The translations under genes were made by a program, and so were the position numbers. Positions 43,427 to 52,987 of a stretch of 64,000 bases of DNA are shown here, in pieces. Positions within the stretch are counted from its first letter, which is position 1. Each line of letters begins with the position of its first letter. The notes beneath the pieces are model-generated. The model was not told the origin of the DNA, did not search any database, and was given only the letters and a program-made list of their open reading frames with translations. The DNA lies in the NCBI RefSeq assembly GCF_024756275.1, contig NZ_JANUGQ010000008.1:124001-188000 (forward strand), read 5' to 3'. This DNA is from Streptomyces pyxinae. GTDB taxonomy: Bacteria > Actinomycetota > Actinomycetes > Streptomycetales > Streptomycetaceae.

Positions 43427-44383
43427 ATGAGCCACACCCGACACGTCCCGGTGATGCTCCAGCGGTGCCTGGACATGTTGGCCCCCGCCCTGGCCGAGCC
43501 CGGAGCGGTGGTGGTCGACTGCACCCTCGGCCTCGGCGGCCACAGCGAGGCACTGCTCACCAGCTTCCCGGCGGCCCGGCTGATCGCCCTGGATCGGGAC
43601 CAGGAGGCGCTGCGCCTCTCCGGCGAGCGGCTCGCCCCCTTCGGTGACCGGGCCACCCTGGTGCACGCGGTCTACGACGAGCTGCCCGAGGTGCTCGGCC
43701 GGCTCGGCGTGCCGCGCGTCCAGGGCGTCCTGTTCGACCTGGGTGTCTCCTCCATGCAGCTGGACGAGGCCGACCGGGGCTTCGCCTACGCCCAGGACGC
43801 CCCGCTCGACATGCGGATGGACCAGACGACCGGAATGAGCGCCGCCGAGGTGCTCAACACCTACCCGCCGGGCGAGCTGGTCCGGATCCTGCGCGCGTAC
43901 GGCGAGGAGAAGCAGGCCAAGCGGATCGTGGCGGCGGTCGTCCGGGAGCGGGAGAAGGAACCGTTCTCCCACAGCGCCCGGCTGGTCGAACTGATCCGGG
44001 ACGCCCTGCCGCAGGCCGCCAAGCGCACCGGCGGCAACCCGGCCAAGCGGACCTTCCAGGCCCTGCGCATCGAGGTCAACGGCGAGCTGTCGGTGCTGGA
44101 ACGGGCCGTGCCGGCCGCCGTCAGGGCGCTCGCGGTCGGCGGTCGGATCGCCGTGCTGTCGTACCACTCGCTGGAGGACCGCCTGGTGAAGCAGGTCCTC
44201 GCGGCGGGCGCCGCCACCACCGCGCCGCCCGGGCTGCCGGTGGTGCCCGAGCGCTACCAGCCCCGGCTGAAGCTGCTGACCCGGGGCGCGGAGCTGCCGA
44301 CCGAGGAGGAGATCGCGGAGAACCGCCGCGCCGCCCCGGCCCGGCTGCGCGGCGCCGAGCGCATCCGGGAGGACGCCCTGTGA
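43427..44383 (+). CDS. rsmH: 16S rRNA m4C1402 N4-methyltransferase
   Basis: A 318-residue RsmH (MraW), which methylates C1402 in the ribosomal P site. Typical blocks are [72 protein letters not shown] and [16 protein letters not shown] 43427 has GAGAGGG close upstream; an upstream in-frame extension is unsupported. First gene of the plus-strand dcw cluster. Its stop overlaps the following small reading frame (GTGA). Confidence 0.96.
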   Translation: MSHTRHVPVMLQRCLDMLAPALAEPGAVVVDCTLGLGGHSEALLTSFPAARLIALDRDQEALRLSGERLAPFGDRATLVHAVYDELPEVLGRLGVPRVQGVLFDLGVSSMQLDEADRGFAYAQDAPLDMRMDQTTGMSAAEVLNTYPPGELVRILRAYGEEKQAKRIVAAVVREREKEPFSHSARLVELIRDALPQAAKRTGGNPAKRTFQALRIEVNGELSVLERAVPAAVRALAVGGRIAVLSYHSLEDRLVKQVLAAGAATTAPPGLPVVPERYQPRLKLLTRGAELPTEEEIAENRRAAPARLRGAERIREDAL

Positions 44384-44703
44384 CCGCCCCCCGCCGGGCC
44401 CCCGCCTCCCGCCGGACCCCGGCCCCCGGCACGGCTCGGGCCCCCGGCACGGCTCCGGCCCCGGTCCGGGCCTCCGGTGCGGCTCCGGCCTCCGCCGCTC
44501 CCGGTGTGCCCGCCGTGCTCACCGGCCGCCGCGCCCACCCCCGTACCGCTTCCGCGCGTACGGCCGCCGCCGGTTCCGTCCGTACGACCCGCCCCGCACG
44601 GGCCGCCCGTCGCCCGCTCGCCGGTACGGCCCCCGCAACACCCGGCGCCCGCCGCGCCCCCGCCCGTACCGCTGCGCCCCCCGCCCGCCGGGAGGGGCGG
44701 TGA
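44380..44703 (+). CDS. Small Ala/Arg/Pro-rich ORF between rsmH and ftsL
   Basis: A 107-residue frame of low complexity (Ala, Arg, Pro, Thr; repeated [13 protein letters not shown]). It starts with a GTG that overlaps the rsmH stop (GTGA) and ends with a TGA that overlaps the ftsL start (GTGA), the same 4-bp couplings used by real genes of this cluster. There is no hydrophobic segment and a very basic predicted charge. It may be a real small protein, or a translated spacer that keeps ribosomes coupled from rsmH to ftsL. No family is recognised. Confidence 0.5.
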   Translation: MTAPRRAPASRRTPAPGTARAPGTAPAPVRASGAAPASAAPGVPAVLTGRRAHPRTASARTAAAGSVRTTRPARAARRPLAGTAPATPGARRAPARTAAPPARREGR

Positions 44704-45380
44704 GCAAGGCGGGCCCGCTGCGGGGACGGGCGGCCCGGCTGGCCGGACTGATGCCGTCCGGGCCCAGCACCGCGGCCCGCACCCCCTTCGTGCTGCTCGT
44801 CGTGGTGCTGCTCGGCGGCGGGCTGATCACCCTGCTGCTCCTCAACTCCTCCCTCAACCAGGGCTCCTTCGAGCTGAGCGAGCTGAAGAAGAGGACCACC
44901 GAGCTGACCGACGAGCAGCAGGCCCTCCAGCGCGACGTGGACGACCGCTCCGCCCCGGAGGCCCTGGAGCGCCGGGCCCGGGAGCTGGGCATGGTCCCCG
45001 GCGGCAGCCCCGCCTTCCTGGACCCGGACGGCTCCGTCCACGGCGTCCCCCGCCCGGCCACCGCCGAGCCCTCGCCGGAGCCCGCCCGCCCGTCCGCCCC
45101 CGCGCAGCCGCAGCCGCGACCCCAGCTCCAGCCGCAGCCGCAGGCGCCACCGCAGCTCCAGCCGCAGACCCAGGCGCCACCGCAGCCCCAGCCCCAGCCG
45201 CGGACCGGGCCGCCATCCCCGCTCCAGCCGCAGGCCGAGGCGCCGTCGCCGCCCCAGCCGCAGCCCCCGGCACCGTCGCAGCCCCCGGTCCAGCCGCAGC
45301 CGCGGCCCCAGTTGCCGGCCGAGCCCACCGTGGTCCTCACCGACGGACCGTCCACCGCCCCGACCACGCCCGGCAGGTGA
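44700..45380 (+). CDS. ftsL: Cell division protein FtsL with Pro/Gln-rich tail
   Basis: A 226-residue bitopic protein. A short basic N-terminus is followed by one membrane helix (TPFVLLVVVLLGGGLITLLLL) and a coiled-coil (LSELKKRTTELTDEQQALQRDV) ending in ERRARELGMVPGG, the septum-formation-initiator pattern. FtsL forms the FtsQLB complex that activates FtsWI. The last about 100 residues (from 45060) are a degenerate QPQP/QAPP repeat that would lie outside the membrane. GTG 44700 has GGGAGGGG upstream. It is 4 bp from ftsI. Confidence 0.88.
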   Translation: MSKAGPLRGRAARLAGLMPSGPSTAARTPFVLLVVVLLGGGLITLLLLNSSLNQGSFELSELKKRTTELTDEQQALQRDVDDRSAPEALERRARELGMVPGGSPAFLDPDGSVHGVPRPATAEPSPEPARPSAPAQPQPRPQLQPQPQAPPQLQPQTQAPPQPQPQPRTGPPSPLQPQAEAPSPPQPQPPAPSQPPVQPQPRPQLPAEPTVVLTDGPSTAPTTPGR

Positions 45381-45384
45381 CGCA

Positions 45385-47343
45385 GTGCCACCCAGCCCGC
45401 CCCCGCGCCGCCGGGTCCCCGGCCCCGCCCGCCCCGCGCCCCGCAGACCGGCCGGCGGCTCCCGCCCGCGCCCGGCCGGGCGCCCCGGGGCCCGGCCCCG
45501 CACCATCCGGCTGGGCAGCCCCCGGCCCCGGCTGCGGCTGGTCAGCCTCGGGCTCACCCTGGTGATGCTCGCCTTCGTCGGGCGCCTCCTCCAGGTGCAG
45601 GCGGTCGACGCGGAGGCGTACGCGGCCAAGGCCGAGAAGAACCGCTACCTCACCCACAAACTGAGCGCCGAGCGCGGCGAGATCACCGACCGCGCCGGGG
45701 TCGCGCTGGCCACCAGTGTGGACGCGTACGACATCACCGCCGACCCCAAGCTGTTCACCCCGGAGGAGAGCGGGGTCGCGGACGCGCCCGAGCAGGCCGC
45801 CGCGCTGCTCGCCCCGATCCTCGGCAAGCAGCCGGCCGAGCTGGTCAGGAAGCTGCGCACCCCCGAGTCCCCGCGCTACACCGTGCTGGCCCGGCGGCAG
45901 ACCCCGCAGGTCTGGAACCAGATCAAGGACCTGAAGAGCGTCTTCGCCGAGAAGGCCCGGGTGGAGCAGGCGGCCGGGCGCGGCTCCGGGATCAGCGTCC
46001 TCGGCGGGGTGCTGAGCGAGCGGAGCAGCAAGCGGGTCTATCCGAACGGCACCCTCGCCGCCGGGATACTGGGCTACGTCAACGCCGACGGCCGGGGCGC
46101 CGGCGGCCTGGAGTCCATGCTCGACGAGGAACTGGCCGGCAAGGACGGCAAGGTCACCTACGCCCAGTCCGGCGGCCGCCGGGTGCCGACCGCCAGCTCC
46201 CGGGAGACGCCCGCCGTGCCCGGCTCGGACATCGAGCTGACCATCGACCGGGACATCCAGTGGGCCGCCCAGGAGGCGATCAGCCGGCAGGTCACCGAGT
46301 CGGCGGCCGACCGGGGCTATGTGGTCGTGCAGAACACCCGGACCGGCGAGGTGCTGGCCATGGCCAACGCGCCCGGCTTCGACCCCAACGACCTCTCCCA
46401 GGCCGACTCCGCCGCCATGGGCAACGCCGCTCTCCAGGACGTGTACGAGCCGGGCTCCACCGCCAAGGTGATGTCGATCGCCGCCGTGCTGGAGGAGGGC
46501 GCCGCCACCCCCGGCACCCATGTCGTGGTGCCCAACCGGCTGCACCGGGGCGACCGGCTGTTCAAGGACGACATCGACCACCCCACCTGGTACCTGACCC
46601 TCAACGGCGTGCTGGCCAAGTCCAGCAACATCGGGACCATCCTCGCCACCGGCCAGCTCGGCGACACCCAGCCCAAGGCCAACCAGGTGCTCCACTCCTA
46701 TCTGCGGAAGTTCGGCATCGGCAGCCCCACCGGGCTCGGCTACCCGGGCGAGACCCCCGGACTGCTGGCCCGGCCGGGGGAGTGGTCCACCTCCCAGCAG
46801 TTCACCGTCCCGTTCGGCCAGGGCCTCTCCATCAACGCCATGCAGGCGGCCTCGGTCTACTCGACCATCGCCAACGGCGGTGTCCGGATCACGCCCACCC
46901 TGGTCCGGGGCACCAAGGGCCCCGACGGCCGGTTCATCGCCGCGCCCGCCCCCGGGAAGCGACGGGTGGTCAGCGAGAAGACGGCGAAGGCGGTCGCCGC
47001 CATGCTGGAGTCGGTGGTCGACGACCGGGAGGGCACCGGCACCAAGGCGGCCATCCCCGGCTACCGGGTGGCCGGAAAGACCGGTACCGCCAACCGGGTC
47101 GATCCCCAGCTCGGCCGCTACAAGGGGTACACCGCCTCCTTCGCCGGTTTCGCCCCGGCCGACGATCCCCAGCTCACCGTCTACTGCGCCATCCAGAACC
47201 CCACCAAGGGCAGTTACTTCGGCGGCCAGATCTGCGGCCCCGTCTACAAGAAGGTCATGGAGTTCGCCCTCAAGACCCTCTCCGTCCCCCCGACCGGCGA
47301 GAAACCCCCGCGGCTGCCGGTCACGTTCAAGCCCGGCGAGTGA
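45385..47343 (+). CDS. ftsI: Septal peptidoglycan transpeptidase FtsI (PBP3)
   Basis: A 652-residue class B penicillin-binding protein. A basic Pro/Arg N-terminus precedes one membrane helix (LVSLGLTLVMLAFVGRLL), the pedestal domain, and the transpeptidase domain with Ser358-Thr-Ala-Lys361, Ser413-Ser-Asn415 and Lys565-Thr-Gly567. It crosslinks septal wall with FtsW. The GTG start has GGCAGGTGA upstream. In S. coelicolor ftsI is dispensable for vegetative growth but needed for efficient sporulation septation (established). Confidence 0.95.
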   Translation: MPPSPPPRRRVPGPARPAPRRPAGGSRPRPAGRPGARPRTIRLGSPRPRLRLVSLGLTLVMLAFVGRLLQVQAVDAEAYAAKAEKNRYLTHKLSAERGEITDRAGVALATSVDAYDITADPKLFTPEESGVADAPEQAAALLAPILGKQPAELVRKLRTPESPRYTVLARRQTPQVWNQIKDLKSVFAEKARVEQAAGRGSGISVLGGVLSERSSKRVYPNGTLAAGILGYVNADGRGAGGLESMLDEELAGKDGKVTYAQSGGRRVPTASSRETPAVPGSDIELTIDRDIQWAAQEAISRQVTESAADRGYVVVQNTRTGEVLAMANAPGFDPNDLSQADSAAMGNAALQDVYEPGSTAKVMSIAAVLEEGAATPGTHVVVPNRLHRGDRLFKDDIDHPTWYLTLNGVLAKSSNIGTILATGQLGDTQPKANQVLHSYLRKFGIGSPTGLGYPGETPGLLARPGEWSTSQQFTVPFGQGLSINAMQAASVYSTIANGGVRITPTLVRGTKGPDGRFIAAPAPGKRRVVSEKTAKAVAAMLESVVDDREGTGTKAAIPGYRVAGKTGTANRVDPQLGRYKGYTASFAGFAPADDPQLTVYCAIQNPTKGSYFGGQICGPVYKKVMEFALKTLSVPPTGEKPPRLPVTFKPGE

Positions 47344-47360
47344 GCCGGCGGGAGCATCCA

Positions 47361-49022
47361 GTGACCACCATCACCCCCGACCCCGGGAACCGGAACGGCA
47401 CCCCGGCCGCACCGGCGGCCTCTTTTGGCCCGATCGCGGGTACGCCCGGTACGCTCACCGCCGTGCCACACGCTGATCAGTCCCCGACCGCCCCGCAGAA
47501 CGCCCCCCAGCCGGGAACGCCCCGCCCCGAGCGGGTCCGCCCGACTCCGCTGGCCGAGCTGGCCGCACGGCTGGAGATCGCGCCACCGGGCGCCGGGGAG
47601 GTCACCGGGATCACCCATGACTCACGGGCCGTCCGCCCCGGCGACGTGTACGCCGCGCTGCCCGGCGCCCGGTTCCACGGCGCCGACTTCGCGGACCAGG
47701 CGGCCGGCCTCGGCGCCGCCGCGGTGCTCACCGATCCGTCCGGCGCCGAACGCGCCGCCGCCACCGGACTGCCGGTCCTGGTCACCGGCGACCCGCGCGG
47801 CCGGATGGGCGAACTGGCCGCCCTCATCTACGGCACCCCCGGCGACGCACTGCTCCGGATCGGCATCACCGGCACCTCCGGCAAGACCACCACGGCCTAT
47901 CTGGTCGAGGGCGGGCTGCGCGAGGCCGACCGCCGCACCGGGCTGATCGGCACCGTCGAGATGCGCATCGGCGACGAGCGCGTCAAGTCCGAGCGCACCA
48001 CCCCCGAGGCCACCGACCTCCAGGCGCTGTTCGCGCTGATGCGGGAGCGCGGGGTCGAGGCGGTCGCCATGGAGGTCTCCAGCCACGCCCTGGTGCTCGG
48101 CCGGGTGGACGGCTCCGTCTTCGACGTGGCGGTCTTCAACAACCTCAGCCCGGAGCACATGGAGTTCCACTCCGGGATGGAGGACTACTTCCAGGCCAAG
48201 GCGCAGCTCTTCACGCCCCGCCGCTCCCGGCGCGGGGTGGTCAACCTCGACGACGAGTACGGCCGGCGGCTGGTCGACGAGGCGTCCGTGCCGATCGTCA
48301 CCTTCTCCGCCGAGGGCCACCCGGACGCCGACTGGCGCGCCGAGGACGTGGAGATCGGCTCCCGCGGCTCCGACTTCACCGTGGTCGGCCCGCAGGGCAA
48401 CCGGATCACCGCCCGCGCCCCGCTGCCCGGGCCGTTCAACGTGGCCAACACGCTGGCCGCGATCGTCACCCTCGCGGTGGCCGGAATCGACCCCCAGACC
48501 GCCGCCGACGGTGTGGCCGCCGTTCCCGGCGTCCCGGGCCGCCTGGAGCGGGTGGACGCCGGACAGCCGTATCTCGCGGTGGTCGACTACGCCCACAAGA
48601 CCGACGCCGTCGAATCGGTCCTGCGCTCGCTGCGCAAGGTCACCGGCGGCCGGATCCACCTGGTGCTCGGCTGCGGCGGCGACCGGGACGTCACCAAGCG
48701 CGGCCCGATGGGCGCCGCCGCCGCCCGGCTCGCCGACACCGCCGTCCTCACCTCCGACAACCCCCGTTCCGAGGACCCGCTCGCGATCCTCGCCGCCATG
48801 CTCGCGGGCGCCGCCGAAGTGCCGGTGCACGAGCGCGGCGACGTCCTGGTGGAGGCCGACCGGGCCGCCGCCATCGCCGCCGCCGTGGCCCGCGCCGAAC
48901 CCGGCGACACCGTGCTGATCGCGGGCAAGGGCCACGAGCAGGGCCAGGACATCGCGGGCGTGGTCCGCCCCTTCGACGACCGTCAGGTCCTCCGCGAAGC
49001 AATCCAGAACAGTCAGGGATGA
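47361..49022 (+). CDS. murE: UDP-MurNAc-tripeptide synthetase MurE
   Basis: A 553-residue Mur ligase adding diaminopimelate to UDP-MurNAc-L-Ala-D-Glu. The ATP loop GTSGKTTTAY, SHALVLGRVDG, FNNLSPEHMEFH and the DAP-binding DNPRSEDP are present, in line with the LL-DAP wall of Streptomyces. Two starts are possible: GTG 47361 with GGGAG at 6 nt, coupled to ftsI; or GTG 47463, preceded by TACGCT at 7 nt (leaderless), giving 519 residues, closer to the family norm. The N-terminal 34 residues between them are Pro/Ala-rich and dispensable-looking. Confidence 0.94.
   Translation: MTTITPDPGNRNGTPAAPAASFGPIAGTPGTLTAVPHADQSPTAPQNAPQPGTPRPERVRPTPLAELAARLEIAPPGAGEVTGITHDSRAVRPGDVYAALPGARFHGADFADQAAGLGAAAVLTDPSGAERAAATGLPVLVTGDPRGRMGELAALIYGTPGDALLRIGITGTSGKTTTAYLVEGGLREADRRTGLIGTVEMRIGDERVKSERTTPEATDLQALFALMRERGVEAVAMEVSSHALVLGRVDGSVFDVAVFNNLSPEHMEFHSGMEDYFQAKAQLFTPRRSRRGVVNLDDEYGRRLVDEASVPIVTFSAEGHPDADWRAEDVEIGSRGSDFTVVGPQGNRITARAPLPGPFNVANTLAAIVTLAVAGIDPQTAADGVAAVPGVPGRLERVDAGQPYLAVVDYAHKTDAVESVLRSLRKVTGGRIHLVLGCGGDRDVTKRGPMGAAAARLADTAVLTSDNPRSEDPLAILAAMLAGAAEVPVHERGDVLVEADRAAAIAAAVARAEPGDTVLIAGKGHEQGQDIAGVVRPFDDRQVLREAIQNSQG
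47450..47455 (+). promoter_or_regulatory. Possible internal leaderless promoter in the murE 5' region
   Basis: TACGCT lies 7 nt before GTG 47463, and TTGGCC at 47425-47430 is a loosely spaced (19 bp) -35. It would allow murE and downstream genes to be transcribed apart from ftsI. Confidence 0.4.
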
Positions 49023-49026
49023 CAGA

Positions 49027-50457
49027 GTGATCGCCCTCTCCCTCGCCGAGATCGCCGGAATCGTCGGCGGGCAGTCGTACGACATACCGGATCCGGCCGT
49101 ACGCGTCACCGGGTCCGTCGTCATCGACTCCCGCCGGGTCGAGCCCGGTGGCCTCTTCGCCGCCTTCGCCGGTGAGCGCGTCGACGGCCACGACTACGCG
49201 CGCGGCGCCGTCGAGGCGGGCGCGGTGGCCGTACTGGCCACCCGCCCCCTCGGCGTGCCCGCCATCGTGGTGGACGACGTCCAGACGGCCCTGGGCGCGC
49301 TCGCCCGCGCCGTCGTGGAACGCCTCGGCACCCATGTCGTGGCGCTGACCGGCTCGGCCGGCAAGACCAGCACCAAGGACCTCATCGCCCAGCTGCTCCA
49401 GCACAAGGCGCCCACGGTCTGGACGCCCGGCTCCCTCAACAACGAGATCGGCCTGCCCCTCACGGCGCTCACCGCCACCGAGGAGACCCGCCACCTCGTG
49501 CTGGAGATGGGAGCGCGCGGAATCGGCCACATCCGCTACCTCACCGGCCTCACCCCGCCGCGGATCGGCCTCGTCCTCAACGTCGGCACCGCCCACATCG
49601 GCGAGTTCGGCGGGCGCGAGCAGATCGCGCGGGCCAAGGGCGAGCTGGTCGAGTCGCTGCCCCCGGCCGACCGCGGCGGTGTCGCGATCCTGAACGCCGA
49701 CGACCCCCTCGTACGGGAGATGGCCTCCCGCACCCGGGCCCGGGTGGTCCTCTTCGGCGAGGACCCCGAGGCCCCCGTCCGCGCCGGGAATGTCCGGCTC
49801 ACCCCGGACGGGCGGCCCGCTTTCCGGCTCTACACCCCCACCGGGTGCGGCGACGTGACCTTGCGCCTGTACGGTGAGCACCACGTGTCGAACGCGCTCG
49901 CCGCGGCCGCCGTCGCCCATGAGCTGGGCATGTCCGTGGACGAGATCGCCACCGCGCTCTCCGGAGCGGGCACCCTCTCCCGCTGGCGCATGGAGGTCAC
50001 CGAGCGACCGGACGGCGTGACGATCGTCAACGACGCCTACAACGCCAACCCCGAGTCCATGCGGGCCGCGCTGCGCGCGCTGGTCGCCATGGGCGGTCCC
50101 GCACGGGAACGGGGCGGGCGGACCTGGGCGGTGCTCGGCACGATGGCCGAGCTCGGTGACGACGCGCTCGCCGAGCACGACGCGGTCGGACGGCTCGCCG
50201 TCCGGCTCAACGTCAGCAAGCTCGTCGCAGTCGGGGGCAGGGAAGCGTCCTGGTTGCGACTGGGCGCTTACAACGAGGGTTCGTGGGGTGAGGAGTCGGT
50301 GCACGTGTCCGACGCGCAGGCGGCTGTCGACCTGTTGCGCAGTGAGCTGCGGCCGGGTGACGTCGTGCTGGTGAAGGCATCCAGGTCGGTCGGTCTGGAG
50401 CGGGTGGCGCAGGCGCTGCTCGACGACGCGACCGAGGGTGAGGTCGCCGGCCGATGA
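49027..50457 (+). CDS. murF: UDP-MurNAc-tripeptide:D-Ala-D-Ala ligase MurF
   Basis: A 476-residue Mur ligase that adds D-Ala-D-Ala, completing the UDP-MurNAc pentapeptide. It has the ATP loop [45 protein letters not shown] and [14 protein letters not shown] 49027 lies 4 bp after the murE stop. Its stop overlaps the mraY start (ATGA). Confidence 0.96.
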   Translation: MIALSLAEIAGIVGGQSYDIPDPAVRVTGSVVIDSRRVEPGGLFAAFAGERVDGHDYARGAVEAGAVAVLATRPLGVPAIVVDDVQTALGALARAVVERLGTHVVALTGSAGKTSTKDLIAQLLQHKAPTVWTPGSLNNEIGLPLTALTATEETRHLVLEMGARGIGHIRYLTGLTPPRIGLVLNVGTAHIGEFGGREQIARAKGELVESLPPADRGGVAILNADDPLVREMASRTRARVVLFGEDPEAPVRAGNVRLTPDGRPAFRLYTPTGCGDVTLRLYGEHHVSNALAAAAVAHELGMSVDEIATALSGAGTLSRWRMEVTERPDGVTIVNDAYNANPESMRAALRALVAMGGPARERGGRTWAVLGTMAELGDDALAEHDAVGRLAVRLNVSKLVAVGGREASWLRLGAYNEGSWGEESVHVSDAQAAVDLLRSELRPGDVVLVKASRSVGLERVAQALLDDATEGEVAGR

Positions 50458-51524
50458 GGCAGATCCTCTTCGCGGGGGCCATCGGGCTCTTCCTCACCCT
50501 GATCGGTACGCCGCTGCTGATCAAGCTCCTCGCCCGCAAGGGCTACGGGCAGTTCATCCGGGACGACGGCCCGCGCACCCACGGCAGCAAGAAGGGCACG
50601 CCCACCATGGGCGGCATCTCCTTCATCCTGGCCACGCTGATCGCCTACGCCCTGGCCAAGGTCATCACCGGCGAGAACCCGTCCTACTCGGGCGTGCTGG
50701 TGCTCTTCCTGATGGCCGGCATGGGCCTGGTCGGCTTCCTGGACGACTACATCAAGATCGTCAAGCAGCGTTCGCTGGGCCTGCGGGCCAAGGCCAAGAT
50801 GGCCGGACAGCTGATCGTCGGCATCGCCTTCGCCGTGCTGGCGCTCCAGTTCGCGGATCTGCGCGGCCAGACGCCGGCCTCCACCCGGCTCTCCTTCATC
50901 ACCGACTTCGGCTGGTCCATCGGCCCGGTGCTCTTCGTGGTCTGGGCGCTCTTCATGATCCTGGCCATGTCCAACGGCGTGAACCTGACGGACGGTCTGG
51001 ACGGCCTGGCCACCGGCGCCTCGGTGATGGTCTTCGGCGCGTACACCTTCATCGGGCTCTGGCAGTTCCAGGAGGCGTGCGCCAACGCCGAGACCCTCAC
51101 CAACCCGAACGCCTGCTTCGAGGTCCGCGACCCGCTCGACCTCGCCGTGGTCGCCTCCGCGCTGATGGGCGCCTGCTTCGGCTTCCTCTGGTGGAACACC
51201 TCGCCGGCCAAGATCTTCATGGGCGACACCGGTTCGCTCGCCCTCGGCGGCGCCCTCGCCGGTCTCGCCATCTGCTCCCGCACCGAGCTGCTGCTCGCGC
51301 TGCTGGGCGGCCTCTTCGTGCTGATCACCATGTCCGTGGTCATCCAGGTCGGTTCCTTCAAGATGACCGGCAAGCGGGTCTTCCGGATGGCACCGCTCCA
51401 GCACCACTTCGAGCTCAAGGGCTGGTCCGAGGTCCTGGTGGTGGTCCGGTTCTGGATCATCCAGGGCATGTGCGTCATCGTGGGCCTGGGGCTCTTCTAC
51501 GCGGGATGGGCGGCCGACAAGTGA
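50454..51524 (+). CDS. mraY: Phospho-MurNAc-pentapeptide transferase MraY
   Basis: A 356-residue polytopic enzyme that transfers phospho-MurNAc-pentapeptide to undecaprenyl phosphate, making lipid I. Conserved cytoplasmic motifs are [31 protein letters not shown] (catalytic Asp pair region), [25 protein letters not shown] and the [10 protein letters not shown] loop. About ten membrane helices. It overlaps murF (ATGA) and murD (GTGA), so the three are translationally coupled. Confidence 0.97.
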   Translation: MRQILFAGAIGLFLTLIGTPLLIKLLARKGYGQFIRDDGPRTHGSKKGTPTMGGISFILATLIAYALAKVITGENPSYSGVLVLFLMAGMGLVGFLDDYIKIVKQRSLGLRAKAKMAGQLIVGIAFAVLALQFADLRGQTPASTRLSFITDFGWSIGPVLFVVWALFMILAMSNGVNLTDGLDGLATGASVMVFGAYTFIGLWQFQEACANAETLTNPNACFEVRDPLDLAVVASALMGACFGFLWWNTSPAKIFMGDTGSLALGGALAGLAICSRTELLLALLGGLFVLITMSVVIQVGSFKMTGKRVFRMAPLQHHFELKGWSEVLVVVRFWIIQGMCVIVGLGLFYAGWAADK

Positions 51525-52936
51525 GCGCCGGCTGGCAGGGCAAGCGGGTCACCGTCGCCGGGCTCGGGGTGAGCGGCATCCCCGCCGCCCGGGTCCTGCA
51601 CGGCCTCGGCGCGGTCGTCACGGTCGTCAACGACGGCGACGACGAGCGTGCCCGGGCCCAGGCCGCGGAGCTGGAGGCGGCCGGGATCACCGTCCGCCTG
51701 GGCGACGGGGCCACCCTGCCGGAGGGCACCGAGCTGGTCGTCACCGCGCCCGGCTGGTCCCCGGACAAGCCGCTGTTCGCCGCCGCCGAGCGGGCCGGCG
51801 TCCCGGTCTGGGGCGACGTCGAGCTGGCCTGGCGGCTGCGCGGCCCGGACGCCGCCCCCTGGCTGGCGGTCACCGGCACCAACGGCAAGACCACCACCGT
51901 GCGGATGCTCGCCTCGATCCTGGAGGCGGCCGGGCTGCGCACCGCCGCCGTCGGCAACATCGGCGTCTCCCTGCTGGACGCGGTCACCGGCGACGAGCGG
52001 TACGACGTCCTCGCCGTCGAGCTCTCCAGCTACCAGCTGCACTGGGCGCCCTCGCTGCGCGCCCACTCCGCCGCGGTGCTCAACCTCGCCCCGGACCACC
52101 TGGACTGGCACGGCTCGATGGCCGCCTACGCCGCCGACAAGGGCCGGGTCTACGAGGGCAACACGGTCGCCTGCGTCTACAACGCCGCCGACCCGGCCAC
52201 CGAGGACCTGGTCCGCGCGGCCGACGTCGAGGAGGGCTGCCGGGCCATCGGCTTCACCCTCGGCACCCCCGGCCCCTCCCAGCTGGGCGTCGTCGAGGGC
52301 ATCCTGGTGGACCGGGCCTTCGTGCCCAACCGGCAGCAGCAGGCCCAGGAGCTGGCCGAGGTCACCGACGTGGACCCGCCCGCCCCGCACAACGTCGCCA
52401 ACGCGCTCGCCGCCGCCGCGCTCGCCCGCGCCTTCGGCGTGCCGGCCACGGCGGTACGGGACGGGCTGCGCGCCTTCAAGCCGGACGCCCACCGGATCGA
52501 GCACGTGGCCGACGTGGCCGGGGTGCGGTACGTGGACGACTCCAAGGCCACCAACACCCACGCCGCCGAGGCGTCGCTCGCCGCCTACGACCCGATCGTC
52601 TGGATCGCCGGCGGCCTCGCCAAGGGCGCCACCTTCGACGAACTGGTCACCGCCTCGGCACCCCGGCTGCGCGGGGTGGTCCTGATGGGCGCCGACCGGG
52701 CGCTCATCCGGGAAGCCCTGGCGCGACACGCGCCGGAGGTACCGGTCGTGGACCTCGACCGGACCGACACTGGGGCGATGCCGGCGGCGGTCCAGGAGGC
52801 GGCCCGGCTCGCCCGGCCCGGGGACACCGTGCTGCTGGCCCCGGCGTGCGCCTCGATGGACATGTTCGTCAACTACAACAAGCGGGGCGAGGCGTTCGCG
52901 GAGGCCGTCCGCGCCCTCGCCGCCGAGCGCGCCTGA
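51521..52936 (+). CDS. murD: UDP-MurNAc-L-Ala:D-Glu ligase MurD
   Basis: A 471-residue Mur ligase adding D-Glu. The N-terminal Rossmann motif [18 protein letters not shown] loop [39 protein letters not shown] and [10 protein letters not shown] are present. GTG 51521 overlaps the mraY stop (GTGA) and is preferred to ATG 51506. The product precedes MurE in the pathway although the gene follows it. Confidence 0.95.
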   Translation: MSAGWQGKRVTVAGLGVSGIPAARVLHGLGAVVTVVNDGDDERARAQAAELEAAGITVRLGDGATLPEGTELVVTAPGWSPDKPLFAAAERAGVPVWGDVELAWRLRGPDAAPWLAVTGTNGKTTTVRMLASILEAAGLRTAAVGNIGVSLLDAVTGDERYDVLAVELSSYQLHWAPSLRAHSAAVLNLAPDHLDWHGSMAAYAADKGRVYEGNTVACVYNAADPATEDLVRAADVEEGCRAIGFTLGTPGPSQLGVVEGILVDRAFVPNRQQQAQELAEVTDVDPPAPHNVANALAAAALARAFGVPATAVRDGLRAFKPDAHRIEHVADVAGVRYVDDSKATNTHAAEASLAAYDPIVWIAGGLAKGATFDELVTASAPRLRGVVLMGADRALIREALARHAPEVPVVDLDRTDTGAMPAAVQEAARLARPGDTVLLAPACASMDMFVNYNKRGEAFAEAVRALAAERA

Positions 52937-52987
52937 TCCGGACACCGGGTCCGGGCCGCGCCGGGCACGACCGGAGGGGACAGCGAC

